From assembly GCF_900497695.1 (NCBI RefSeq), contig NZ_UIDD01000010.1:1-64000 (forward strand): a stretch of DNA of 64,000 bases, written 5' to 3'. Position numbers and translations under genes: made by a program. The stretch is from Pseudomonas wadenswilerensis. GTDB lineage: Bacteria > Pseudomonadota > Gammaproteobacteria > Pseudomonadales > Pseudomonadaceae. Shown here piece after piece: positions 49,124-58,190 of this stretch (position 1 is its first letter; every line of letters begins with the position of its first letter). A model generated the notes under the pieces. It was not told the DNA's origin. It searched no databases and saw only the letters and a program-made list of their open reading frames with translations.

Positions 49124-50545
49124 ATGTCGTCCAATAGCCGCAGAACCTTCAATTCCGTCGCCCTGACGCGCCTGGCCCAAGCCAGTGCGCTAGCCCTGGC
49201 CGCCACTCTCGTGGGCTGCCAGAGCACCCGTCAAGTCGACGAATCCGACAGCGTTCGCGCGCACAACTACCAGGCACGGGCCAAGCAGAAACCGCTGATC
49301 GTACCGGTCAAGCCGGTCGAGCAGGCGCCTCAGGACGTCTGGGAACGCATGCGCCAGGGCTTTGTGCTGCAGGACGGCGTTGCGGTCAACCCGCGTATCG
49401 AACAGCAGCGCCTGTGGTTCGCCAGCAACCCCTCGTTCCTCGAGAACGCCGGCGACCGTGGCAGCCTGTACATCCACTACATCGTCGAACGCCTCGAAGA
49501 GCGCAACATGCCGCTGGAGCTGGCCCTGCTGCCGGCGATCGAGAGCGCCTACAACCCCATGGCCTATTCGCGGGCCCATGCGGTAGGCCTGTGGCAGTTC
49601 ATCCCCTCCACCGGGCGTTACTTCAACCTGCGCCAGACCCGCTTCTACGATGGCCGTCGCGACATCACCGCCTCGACCAACGCCGCGCTGGACTACCTGA
49701 ACCGTCTGCACGACATGTTCAACGGTGACTGGCTGCTGGCCCTGGCGGCCTACAACGCCGGTGAAGGCACGGTCAGCCGCGCCATCGAGCGCAATGAGAA
49801 GCTCGGCCTGCCAACCGACTACTGGAACCTACCGCTGCCGAAGGAAACCCGCGACTACGTACCCAAGCTGCTGGCCCTGTCGCAGGTGGTGATGACACCG
49901 CAGGCCTATGGCGTCAACCTCAACCCGATTGCCAACGAACCCTACTTCGAGGCCGTGGCGATCAAGGATCGCCTCGACCTGTCGCGAGTCGCCGCCCTGG
50001 CCGAGATCGACGAAGACGAACTGTTCCAGCTCAACCCGGCGTTCAAGAAGCGCATGACCGTCGACGGCCCGCAGCAGCTGCTGGTGCCGACCGCCAAGGC
50101 GCAACTGCTGACCGCCTCGCTGTCGAACATGAAGCCTGAAGAGCTGCTCAGCCTGCAGCCGAAAAAAGCCGTATTCGAAGCCGCCCTGGCCGAGGCTGCG
50201 CCGCGCACCACCACGATCCGCAACAGCCGTTACCGGGTCAAGCGTGGCGACAACCTGGCCAGCATCGCCAAGGCCAACAAGGTCAGCGTCAAGGACCTGC
50301 AACGCTGGAACAAGCTCTCCGGCAAGAACCTCAAGGCCGGCCAGACCCTGGTGATGCAGAACGCCCAGCCGGTTGGCGCGAAGAACCAGAAGAAATCCAC
50401 CCAGTACAAGGTGCGCAAAGGCGACTCGCTGTACCTGGTGGCCAAGCGCTTCAACGTCGAGATGCAGCACCTCAAGCGCTGGAATCCACGCAGCGGCCAC
50501 GCCCTCAAGCCGGGCCAGACCCTGACCGTCTACCTCAACCATTGA
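49124..50545 (+). CDS. mltD: Membrane-bound lytic murein transglycosylase D
   Basis: A 473-aa lipoprotein with a lipobox LVGC near residue 32. The goose-type lysozyme-like SLT domain (about 110-270) has the catalytic glutamate at about residue 140 (LLPAIESAYNP) and AVGLWQFIPSTG. Two LysM repeats close the protein (YRVKRGDNLASIAKANKVSV and YKVRKGDSLYLVAKRFNVEM). It cuts peptidoglycan between MurNAc and GlcNAc. Start ATG 49124 follows the promoter-like boxes at 49059-49087; a TTG start at 49100 is possible. Confidence 0.93.
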   Translation: MSSNSRRTFNSVALTRLAQASALALAATLVGCQSTRQVDESDSVRAHNYQARAKQKPLIVPVKPVEQAPQDVWERMRQGFVLQDGVAVNPRIEQQRLWFASNPSFLENAGDRGSLYIHYIVERLEERNMPLELALLPAIESAYNPMAYSRAHAVGLWQFIPSTGRYFNLRQTRFYDGRRDITASTNAALDYLNRLHDMFNGDWLLALAAYNAGEGTVSRAIERNEKLGLPTDYWNLPLPKETRDYVPKLLALSQVVMTPQAYGVNLNPIANEPYFEAVAIKDRLDLSRVAALAEIDEDELFQLNPAFKKRMTVDGPQQLLVPTAKAQLLTASLSNMKPEELLSLQPKKAVFEAALAEAAPRTTTIRNSRYRVKRGDNLASIAKANKVSVKDLQRWNKLSGKNLKAGQTLVMQNAQPVGAKNQKKSTQYKVRKGDSLYLVAKRFNVEMQHLKRWNPRSGHALKPGQTLTVYLNH

Positions 50546-50668
50546 GGTCCGCGCTCCGGTCAGTGACCGGAGCCGCCTGCCCCGCCCCACGCGGCACTCT
50601 TTTTCCAGTCGATACAAGCTGTTACTGTAGCTGGAATAAAGCCCAAGCCGCCTGGATCGGATCTCGAC

Positions 50669-52501
50669 TTGATACGTCCCCTCCTGTTGCTGTCACTCAG
50701 CCTGGCCTTGAGCTTTCCCGCGGGCGCGACAATCAGCGAAAGCCACGGTTACGCCCAGTTCGGCACGCTCAAGTATCCAGCCAAATTCACCCACTTCGAC
50801 TGGGTCAATCCGCAAGCGCCCAAGGGCGGCACCTTGCGGGCCATGGCATTTGGCACCTTCGACACCCTCAACCCCTATACCTTCAAGGGCTCAAGCCCGG
50901 TCACCACGCCGAACTTCCTGCAGTACGGGGTGAGCGAGCTGAACGAAACCCTGATGGTCGGCACCGGCCAGTACGACCCGTCCGGCGATGAGGCCACGTC
51001 CAGCTATGGCCTGATCGCAGGCTCCGTCGAATACAGCGACGACCGTAGCTGGGTGGTGTTCAACCTGCGCCCCGAGGCGCATTTTCACGATGGCAAGCCG
51101 ATCACCGCCGCCGACGTGGCGTTCTCCTATCGCACCCTGCTCAAGGAAGGTCACCCGATCTACCGGACCAACCTGCAGGAAGTACAGCGCGTCGACATCC
51201 TCAACCCGCGACGCATCCGCTTCGTCTTCAAGCGCGCCGGCAATCCGCTGCTGATCCTGCGCCTGGGCGAGATGCCGGTGCTGCCGGCGCATTACTGGAA
51301 AGGCCGCGACTTCAAGGCCACCACCTTCGAGCCGCCGCTGGGCAGCGGCCCGTACCGCATCACCCAGGTGCAGCCGGGGCGGCGCCTGGTGTTCGAGCGG
51401 GTAAAGAACTACTGGGGCAAGGACCTGGCGGTCAACCGCGGCAAGTACAACGTCGACCGCGTCGAGTACGAGTTCTATCGCGACAGCGCGGTGGCCTTCG
51501 AAGCCTTCAAGGCCGGCGAGTTCGACATTTACATCGAGCACCAGGCGAAGAACTGGGCCAACGGCTACAACTTCCCGGCGGTACGTCGCGGCGATGTGAT
51601 CAAGGCGCAGATCCCGCACAAGATCCCGACCCAGACCCAGGGCCTGTTCATGAACAGCCGCCGGGCGACCTTCAGCGATGCGCGGGTGCGTCAGGCACTG
51701 GGGTTGATGCTCGACTTCGAATGGACCAACCGCGCCCTGTTCAGCAGCGCCTACCAACGCGCCAGCAGCTACTACCCCAACAGCGAGTTCGCTGCCAGCG
51801 GCCTGCCGGTGGGCAAGGAGTGGCTGCTGCTGGCCCCTTACCGCAAGCAACTGCCCACGGCGCTGTTCACCGAGCCGTACAAGGTCAGCCACACCGACGG
51901 GCGTGGCATCAACCGCCAGACCCTGCGCCAGGCCCTCGACTTGCTCGGCCAGGCCGGCTGGAAGCTCACAGGGCCGCGCCTGCTCAACAGTGCCGGGCAA
52001 CCCTTGAAGCTGGAGCTGTTGCTGGTCAATCCGAACCTTGAACGGATCCTGCAACCTTATGTCGAAAATCTCGCCAGCATCGGCATCGAAGCGCGCTTGC
52101 GCACCGTAGACCGGGCCCAGTACAAACAACGCCTGGACCAGTTCGATTTCGACATGATTCTGATGACCCTGAACCAGACCCTGAGCCCGGGCCTTGAACA
52201 ATGGCTGTACTTTCACTCAAGCCAGGCCTCGACCAAGGGCAGCAAGAACTATGCTGGCGTGAAAGACCCGGTGGTCGATCACCTGCTCGACACCCTGCTG
52301 GCCGCCCAGAGTCGCGAAGACCAAGTGGCTGCGGCGCGCGCCCTGGACCGGGTGCTGCTGTGGCAGTACTACATGATTCCCAACTGGTATCTCGACAACC
52401 ACCGCCTGGCCTACCGCAATCGCTTTGCCTTTGTGGCCACGCCGCCCTACACCCTGGGGCTCAACAGCTGGTGGATCAAGCCTTCGGAGAAAGCCCAATG
52501 A
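50669..52501 (+). CDS. nppA1: Peptide ABC importer, solute-binding protein 1
   Basis: A 610-aa periplasmic binding protein of the SBP type 2, oligopeptide/dipeptide class (COG4166, YejA-like). An N-terminal signal peptide (LLLLSLSLALSFPAGA) is followed by the mature part, with the YejA-like GTLRAMAFGTFDTLNPYTFKG region near residues 50-70. TTG 50669 is the start. This gene and its four followers match, in order, the P. aeruginosa npp importer for peptidyl-nucleoside antibiotics and the related yejABEF. Its last codon overlaps the next start by ATGA. Confidence 0.85.
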   Translation: MIRPLLLLSLSLALSFPAGATISESHGYAQFGTLKYPAKFTHFDWVNPQAPKGGTLRAMAFGTFDTLNPYTFKGSSPVTTPNFLQYGVSELNETLMVGTGQYDPSGDEATSSYGLIAGSVEYSDDRSWVVFNLRPEAHFHDGKPITAADVAFSYRTLLKEGHPIYRTNLQEVQRVDILNPRRIRFVFKRAGNPLLILRLGEMPVLPAHYWKGRDFKATTFEPPLGSGPYRITQVQPGRRLVFERVKNYWGKDLAVNRGKYNVDRVEYEFYRDSAVAFEAFKAGEFDIYIEHQAKNWANGYNFPAVRRGDVIKAQIPHKIPTQTQGLFMNSRRATFSDARVRQALGLMLDFEWTNRALFSSAYQRASSYYPNSEFAASGLPVGKEWLLLAPYRKQLPTALFTEPYKVSHTDGRGINRQTLRQALDLLGQAGWKLTGPRLLNSAGQPLKLELLLVNPNLERILQPYVENLASIGIEARLRTVDRAQYKQRLDQFDFDMILMTLNQTLSPGLEQWLYFHSSQASTKGSKNYAGVKDPVVDHLLDTLLAAQSREDQVAAARALDRVLLWQYYMIPNWYLDNHRLAYRNRFAFVATPPYTLGLNSWWIKPSEKAQ

Positions 52502-54351
52502 TGCCAATGTCCCGCCTGCGCCTGAAGGCCTGCGCACTGCTGCTGGCCTGCCTTGGCGGCCAGGCACTGGCTGCACCGCAACACGCCTTGACCCTCTACG
52601 ACGAAGCGCCGAAATACCCGGCCAGCTTCAAGCACTTCGACTACGTCAACCCCGACGCGCCCAAGGGCGGCACCTTTCGCCAGGCCGGCTTCGGCGGTTT
52701 CGACAGCCTCAACCCGTTCATCAACAAGGGCGTAGCCGCCGACGACATTGGCCTGATCTACGACACCCTGATGACCCAGAGCCTGGATGAACCTTTCACC
52801 GAGTACGGCCTGGTCGCCGGCAAGATCGAAAAAGCCCCGGACAACAGCTGGGTGCGCTTCTACCTGCGCCCCGAAGCGCGTTTTCATGACGGCCACCCGA
52901 TGCACGCCGAAGACGTGGTGTTCACCTTCAACACCCTGATCAAGCACGGCGCACCGCTGTACCGCGGCTACTACGCCGATGTCGCCGAAGTGATCGCCGA
53001 AGACCCGCAGCGGGTGTTGTTCAAGTTCAAGCACAGCAACAACCGCGAACTTCCGCTGATCCTCGGCCAGTTGCCGGTATTGCCCAAGCACTTCTGGGAA
53101 AGCCGCGAGTTCACCAAGGGCAACCTGGAAATCCCCCTGGGCAGCGGCCCGTACAAGGTCGCCGAGGTCAAGCCGGGGCGCTCGATCCGCTACGAGCGGG
53201 TCAAGGACTACTGGGGCAAGGACCTGGCGGTCAACCGTGGTTTCTACAACTTCGACGAGATGACCACCGACTACTACCGCGACAGCGCAGTCACCCTCGA
53301 AGCGCTCAAGGCCGGCCAGTTCGACTACCGCCTGGAAACCGCAGCGAAGAGCTGGGCCACCGCCTATGACGTGCCGGCTGTGCGGCAGAAACGCCTGATC
53401 CTCGAAGAGTTGCCCAACGGCAACCCGACCGGCATGCAGGGCTTTATCTACAACATTCGCCGCCCGCTGTTCCAGGATGTACGGGTACGTGAAGCACTGA
53501 GCCTGCTGCTGGACTTCGAATGGACCAACAAGCAGCTGTTCAACGGTGCCTACACCCGCACCCGCAGCTACTTCGAGAACTCCGACATGGCCGCCCGCGA
53601 CCTGCCCGACGCCGCCGAGCTGAAGATTCTCGAACCGCTGCGCGGCAAGATCCCCGACCCGGTGTTCACCCGCGCCTTTGCCAACCCGGTTACCGATGGC
53701 AGCGGCATGATCCGCGAACAGCAGCGCAAGGCCTACAAGCTGCTGCAGGAGGCTGGCTGGCGCATTGTCGACGACAAGATGGTCGACGCCCAGGGCAAGC
53801 CGGTGTCCATTGAATTCCTCCTGGCGCAGACCGAATTCGAGCGCATCCTGCTGCCGTTCAAGCGCAACCTGGCGGACCTGGGTATCGACCTGGTGATTCG
53901 CCGGGTCGATGTCTCGCAATACATCAACCGCCTGCGCTCGCGGGATTTCGACATGATCGTCGGCGGCTACCCGCAGTCCAACTCCCCGGGTAACGAGCAA
54001 CGCGAGTTCTGGCAGAGCGCCGCCGCCGACAATCCCGGCAGCCGCAACTTCATCGGCCTGAAGGACCCGGCCATCGACACCCTGGTGGAGCAACTGATCA
54101 ACGCCGATTCGCGACAGAGCCTGATCGAGCACTCGCGCGCCCTGGACCGGGTGCTGCAATGGGGCTACTACGTGATCCCCAACTGGCACATCAAGACCTG
54201 GCGCGTGGCCTACTGGAACCACATCGGCCACCCCAAGGTTTCGCCCAAGTACGACATCGGTATCAACACCTGGTGGATCAAGCCGGATGTCGAGCCGGTA
54301 GTGCCGCTGAACCCGGCGCCCGAAGCGCAAGCGGCCGAAGGGGCGAAATAG
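52498..54351 (+). CDS. nppA2: Peptide ABC importer, solute-binding protein 2
   Basis: A 617-aa paralogue of the preceding protein, with long shared tracts (for example APKGGTF, the WGKDLAVNRG segment and GSGPYKVAEVKPGRSI). It has a signal peptide ending GGQALAAPQ. ATG 52498 overlaps the nppA1 stop codon by ATGA with GGAG upstream. The pair of binding proteins probably widens the peptide range. Confidence 0.87.
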   Translation: MMPMSRLRLKACALLLACLGGQALAAPQHALTLYDEAPKYPASFKHFDYVNPDAPKGGTFRQAGFGGFDSLNPFINKGVAADDIGLIYDTLMTQSLDEPFTEYGLVAGKIEKAPDNSWVRFYLRPEARFHDGHPMHAEDVVFTFNTLIKHGAPLYRGYYADVAEVIAEDPQRVLFKFKHSNNRELPLILGQLPVLPKHFWESREFTKGNLEIPLGSGPYKVAEVKPGRSIRYERVKDYWGKDLAVNRGFYNFDEMTTDYYRDSAVTLEALKAGQFDYRLETAAKSWATAYDVPAVRQKRLILEELPNGNPTGMQGFIYNIRRPLFQDVRVREALSLLLDFEWTNKQLFNGAYTRTRSYFENSDMAARDLPDAAELKILEPLRGKIPDPVFTRAFANPVTDGSGMIREQQRKAYKLLQEAGWRIVDDKMVDAQGKPVSIEFLLAQTEFERILLPFKRNLADLGIDLVIRRVDVSQYINRLRSRDFDMIVGGYPQSNSPGNEQREFWQSAAADNPGSRNFIGLKDPAIDTLVEQLINADSRQSLIEHSRALDRVLQWGYYVIPNWHIKTWRVAYWNHIGHPKVSPKYDIGINTWWIKPDVEPVVPLNPAPEAQAAEGAK

Positions 54352-54352
54352 C

Positions 54353-55426
54353 ATGCTGGCCTATATCTTTCGCCGTTTGCTGCTGATCATCCCGACCCTG
54401 CTGGGCATCCTGATCATCAACTTCATCATCATCCAGGCCGCCCCGGGCGGCCCGGTGGAGCAGATGATCGCCAAGCTCGAAGGCTTCGAGGGCGCCACCA
54501 GCCGCATCGCCGGTGGCGGCGCCGAAGTCTCCGTGGCCGGCTCCAACTACCGCGGTGCCCAGGGCCTGGACCCGGCCTTGATCAAGGAAATCGAGCAGAT
54601 GTACGGCTTCGACAAGCCGGCGCCGGAACGCTTGTGGATCATGATCAAGAACTACGCCCGGCTGGATTTTGGCGACAGCTTCTTTCGCGATGCCAAGGTC
54701 ATCGACCTGATCATCGAAAAGATGCCGGTGTCGATCTCCCTGGGGCTATGGAGCACGCTGATCATGTACCTGGTGTCGATCCCCCTGGGAATCGCCAAGG
54801 CCACCCGTCACGGCAGCCACTTCGATGTCTGGACCAGCTCGGCGATCATCATCGGCTACGCCATCCCCGCTTTCCTGTTCGCCATCCTGCTGATCGTGCT
54901 GTTCGCCGGCGGCAGCTACCTGGACTGGTTCCCGTTGCGCGGCCTGACCTCGAACAACTTCGACGAGCTGAGCACCACCGGCAAGTTGCTCGACTACTTC
55001 TGGCACCTGGTGCTGCCGGTAACCGCGCTGGTGATCGGCAACTTCGCAACCATGACCCTGCTGACCAAGAACAGCTTCCTCGACGAAATCAACAAGCAGT
55101 ACGTAGTCACCGCCAAGGCCAAGGGCCTGAGCCCCAACCGCGTGCTCTACGGTCATGTCTTCCGCAATGCCATGCTGCTGGTGATCGCCGGCTTTCCCTC
55201 AGCGTTCATCGGTATCTTCTTCACCGGCTCCTTGCTGATCGAGGTGATCTTCTCCCTCGACGGCCTGGGCCTGATGAGTTTCGAGGCGGCGATCAACCGC
55301 GACTACCCGGTGGTCTTCGGCACCCTGTTCATCTTCACCCTGCTCGGACTGGTGGTGAAGCTGATCGGCGACCTGACCTACACCCTGGTCGACCCACGCA
55401 TCGACTTCGACAGCCGGGAGCACTGA
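54353..55426 (+). CDS. nppB: Peptide ABC importer permease 1 (YejB-like)
   Basis: A 357-aa inner-membrane permease. About six helices; the conserved EAA-type loop is VVTAKAKGLSPNRVLYGHVFRNAM, facing the ATPase. A periplasmic insert near residues 40-100 (EGFEGATSRIAGGGAEVSV) is characteristic of YejB/NppB. Starts 1 bp after nppA2. Confidence 0.92.
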   Translation: MLAYIFRRLLLIIPTLLGILIINFIIIQAAPGGPVEQMIAKLEGFEGATSRIAGGGAEVSVAGSNYRGAQGLDPALIKEIEQMYGFDKPAPERLWIMIKNYARLDFGDSFFRDAKVIDLIIEKMPVSISLGLWSTLIMYLVSIPLGIAKATRHGSHFDVWTSSAIIIGYAIPAFLFAILLIVLFAGGSYLDWFPLRGLTSNNFDELSTTGKLLDYFWHLVLPVTALVIGNFATMTLLTKNSFLDEINKQYVVTAKAKGLSPNRVLYGHVFRNAMLLVIAGFPSAFIGIFFTGSLLIEVIFSLDGLGLMSFEAAINRDYPVVFGTLFIFTLLGLVVKLIGDLTYTLVDPRIDFDSREH

Positions 55427-55427
55427 G

Positions 55428-56447
55428 ATGAACCTGTCACCTCTGAATCGCCGGCGCTTCGAGCGCTTCAAGGCCAACCGCCGCGGTTGGTGGTCGCTGT
55501 GGCTGTTCCTGATCCTGTTCGGCCTGAGCCTGGGCGCCGAACTGATCGCCAACGACAAGCCCCTGGCCGTGCGCTACGACGGCGAATGGTATTTCCCGGC
55601 GCTCAAGCGCTACCCGGAAACCACGTTCGGCGGCGAGTTCCCGCTGGAAGCCAACTACAAGAGCCCGTACATCCGCGAGCTGCTCGCCGCCAAGGACAGC
55701 TTCGTGCTGTGGGCGCCGATCCCGTTCGGCTACCAGAGCATCAACTACGACCTCAAGGTCCCGGCCCCTGCCCCGCCGTCGGCGCAGAACTGGCTGGGCA
55801 CCGACGACCAGGGCCGCGACGTGCTGGCACGGGTCATCTATGGTTTCCGTATTTCGGTGCTGTTTGCCCTGACCCTGACCATCCTCAGCTCGATCATCGG
55901 CGTGATCGCCGGCGCCCTGCAGGGCTTTTACGGCGGCTGGGTGGACCTGGTCGGGCAGCGCTTCCTGGAAATCTGGTCGGGACTGCCGGTGCTGTACCTG
56001 TTGATCATCCTCGCCAGTTTCGTGCAACCGAACTTCTGGTGGCTGCTGGGGATCATGTTGCTGTTCTCGTGGATGAGCCTGGTGGATGTGGTACGCGCCG
56101 AGTTCCTGCGCGGACGCAACCTTGAATACGTGCGTGCGGCGCGGGCACTGGGCATGCAGAACGGCGCGATCATGTACCGGCATATCCTGCCCAACGCGAT
56201 GATCTCGACCATGACCTTCATGCCGTTCATTCTCACTGGCGCCATCGGCACCCTGACCGCCCTGGACTTCCTCGGCTTCGGCCTGCCGCCCGGTGCGCCA
56301 TCGCTGGGTGAGCTGGTAGCCCAGGGCAAGTCCAACCTGCAAGCGCCCTGGCTGGGCATGAGCGCATTTGCCGTGCTGGCGCTGATGCTCAGCCTGCTGG
56401 TGTTCATCGGCGAGTCCGCCCGCGATGCGTTCGACCCGAGGAAATGA
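55428..56447 (+). CDS. nppC: Peptide ABC importer permease 2 (YejE-like)
   Basis: A 339-aa permease. The cytoplasmic EAA loop is YVRAARALGMQNGAIMYRHILP, and the long N-terminal extension with DKPLAVRYDGEWYFPALKRYP marks YejE/NppC. It forms the membrane pore with nppB. ATG follows the nppB stop by 1 bp. Confidence 0.92.
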   Translation: MNLSPLNRRRFERFKANRRGWWSLWLFLILFGLSLGAELIANDKPLAVRYDGEWYFPALKRYPETTFGGEFPLEANYKSPYIRELLAAKDSFVLWAPIPFGYQSINYDLKVPAPAPPSAQNWLGTDDQGRDVLARVIYGFRISVLFALTLTILSSIIGVIAGALQGFYGGWVDLVGQRFLEIWSGLPVLYLLIILASFVQPNFWWLLGIMLLFSWMSLVDVVRAEFLRGRNLEYVRAARALGMQNGAIMYRHILPNAMISTMTFMPFILTGAIGTLTALDFLGFGLPPGAPSLGELVAQGKSNLQAPWLGMSAFAVLALMLSLLVFIGESARDAFDPRK

Positions 56448-56448
56448 G

Positions 56449-58056
56449 ATGAGCAAGGAAACCTTGATCGAAGTCCGCGACCTGGCCGTCGAGTTCGTCA
56501 CCGGCGATCAATGCCAGCGGGTGGTCGAAGGCGTCAGCTTCGACATCCGCCGCGGCGAAACCCTGGCCTTGGTCGGCGAAAGCGGTTCGGGCAAGTCGGT
56601 GACAGCGCACTCGATCCTGCGCCTGCTGCCCTACCCCCTGGCCCGGCACCCGAGCGGCAGCATCCTGTTCGAGGGTAACGACCTGCTGACCCTCGACGAG
56701 AAAAAGATGCGGCGCATTCGCGGCAACCGCGTGGCGATGATCTTCCAGGAGCCGATGACTTCGCTCAACCCGCTGCACAACATCGAAAAGCAGATCAACG
56801 AGATCCTCCTGCTGCACAAGGGCCTGCGCGGCAAGGCGGCCACTGAGCGCACCCTGGAGCTGCTGGCGATGGTCGGCATACCCGAGCCCCACAAACGCCT
56901 CAAAGCGCTGCCACACGAGCTCTCAGGCGGTCAGAGACAGCGTGTGATGATCGCCATGGCCCTGGCCAACGAGCCCGACCTGCTGATCGCCGACGAACCG
57001 ACCACGGCGCTGGACGTCACCGTGCAGTTGAAGATCCTCGAACTGCTCAAATCGCTGCAGGCCCGCCTGGGCATGGCCCTGCTACTGATCAGCCACGACC
57101 TCAACCTGGTCAAGCGCATCGCCCACCGGGTCTGCGTGATGCAAAAGGGCCAGATCGTCGAACAGGCCGATTGCGAAGAACTGTTCCGCAACCCCAAACA
57201 CCCCTACACGCAGATGCTTCTCGGAGCCGAGCCCAGCGGCGGCCCGGCCGGCAACCCGCCTGGCGCACCGATGCTGCAGGTCGAGGACCTGCGCGTCTGG
57301 TTCCCGATCAAGAAGGGCCTGCTGCGGCGCACCGTCGATTACGTCAAGGCGGTCGACGGCATCAACTTCGATCTGCCCCAGGGCCAGACCCTGGGCATCG
57401 TTGGCGAGAGCGGCTCGGGCAAGTCGACCCTGGGCCTGGCGATCCTGCGCCTGCTCGGCAGCCAGGGCAGCATCCGCTTCCAGGGTACGGCCCTGGAAAA
57501 CCTGACCCAGCAACAGATACGCCCCCTGCGCCGGCAGATGCAGGTGGTTTTCCAGGACCCGTTCGGCAGCCTCAGCCCGCGCATGTGCGTCAGCGATATT
57601 GTCGGCGAAGGCCTGCGCATCCACCGCATGGGCAGCGCCGCCGAGCAGGAACAGGCGATCATTGCCGCCTTGCAGGAAGTAGGGCTCGACCCGCAGGCGC
57701 GGCATCGTTATCCGCACGAGTTCTCCGGCGGTCAACGTCAGCGGATTGCCATCGCCCGGGCATTGGTGCTCAAGCCTGCGCTGATCCTGCTTGATGAGCC
57801 CACCTCGGCATTGGACCGTACCGTGCAGCGCCAGGTGGTGGAACTGTTGCGCTCATTGCAGAGCAAATACAACCTCACCTACCTGTTCATCAGCCACGAC
57901 CTCGCGGTGGTCAAGGCGCTCAGTCATCAGCTGATGGTGGTCAAGCAAGGTCAGGTGGTGGAGCAAGGGGTGGCGGCGGATATCTTTGCCGATCCGCAGC
58001 ATGCGTATACACGGCAGTTGCTGGAGGCAGCGTTTCTGGCGCCAACACCGGCCTAG
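56449..58056 (+). CDS. nppD: Peptide ABC importer ATPase (double-domain)
   Basis: A 535-aa tandem ABC ATPase. Each half has a Walker A (GESGSGKSV near residue 42 and GESGSGKST near 320), a signature (LSGGQRQR near 161 and FSGGQRQR near 425) and a Walker B (LLIADEPTT and LILLDEPTS). Drives peptide uptake. ATG 56449 is 1 bp after the nppC stop; no later gene follows, so the operon ends here. A REP-like stretch and then the terminator follow. Confidence 0.93.
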   Translation: MSKETLIEVRDLAVEFVTGDQCQRVVEGVSFDIRRGETLALVGESGSGKSVTAHSILRLLPYPLARHPSGSILFEGNDLLTLDEKKMRRIRGNRVAMIFQEPMTSLNPLHNIEKQINEILLLHKGLRGKAATERTLELLAMVGIPEPHKRLKALPHELSGGQRQRVMIAMALANEPDLLIADEPTTALDVTVQLKILELLKSLQARLGMALLLISHDLNLVKRIAHRVCVMQKGQIVEQADCEELFRNPKHPYTQMLLGAEPSGGPAGNPPGAPMLQVEDLRVWFPIKKGLLRRTVDYVKAVDGINFDLPQGQTLGIVGESGSGKSTLGLAILRLLGSQGSIRFQGTALENLTQQQIRPLRRQMQVVFQDPFGSLSPRMCVSDIVGEGLRIHRMGSAAEQEQAIIAALQEVGLDPQARHRYPHEFSGGQRQRIAIARALVLKPALILLDEPTSALDRTVQRQVVELLRSLQSKYNLTYLFISHDLAVVKALSHQLMVVKQGQVVEQGVAADIFADPQHAYTRQLLEAAFLAPTPA

Positions 58057-58094
58057 TCGCGTCGCCTGGATTGCGCCCGCTTCGCGCTCGATCG

Positions 58095-58115
58095 CTGGCA
58101 AGCCAGCTCCCACAG
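58095..58115. repeat. REP-like fragment
   Basis: The stretch containing GCTGGCAAGCCAGCTCCCAC near here resembles the P. fluorescens-type REP core GTGGGAGCTGGCTTGCCAGC on the other strand. It is a single, partial-looking copy next to the terminator between nppD and ppiD. Confidence 0.65.
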
Positions 58116-58140
58116 GGGCCAGTACATTCCTAGACCCTGA

Positions 58141-58176
58141 AAACAGAAAAGGCCGCATCAGCGGCCTTTTCTGTTT
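58141..58176. terminator. Bidirectional terminator between nppD and ppiD
   Basis: AAACAGAAAAGGCCGC at 58141-58156 pairs perfectly with GCGGCCTTTTCTGTTT at 58161-58176 around ATCA. It separates convergent nppD (+) and ppiD (-). Confidence 0.9.
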
Positions 58177-58190
58177 CAAGCATCAAGCAC

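Noticed and set aside
50553..50573. Hairpin GCTCCGGTCA / TGACCGGAGC after mltD as a terminator.
   Set aside because: The stem is good, but there is no T-run and almost no loop, so a rho-independent stop is doubtful.
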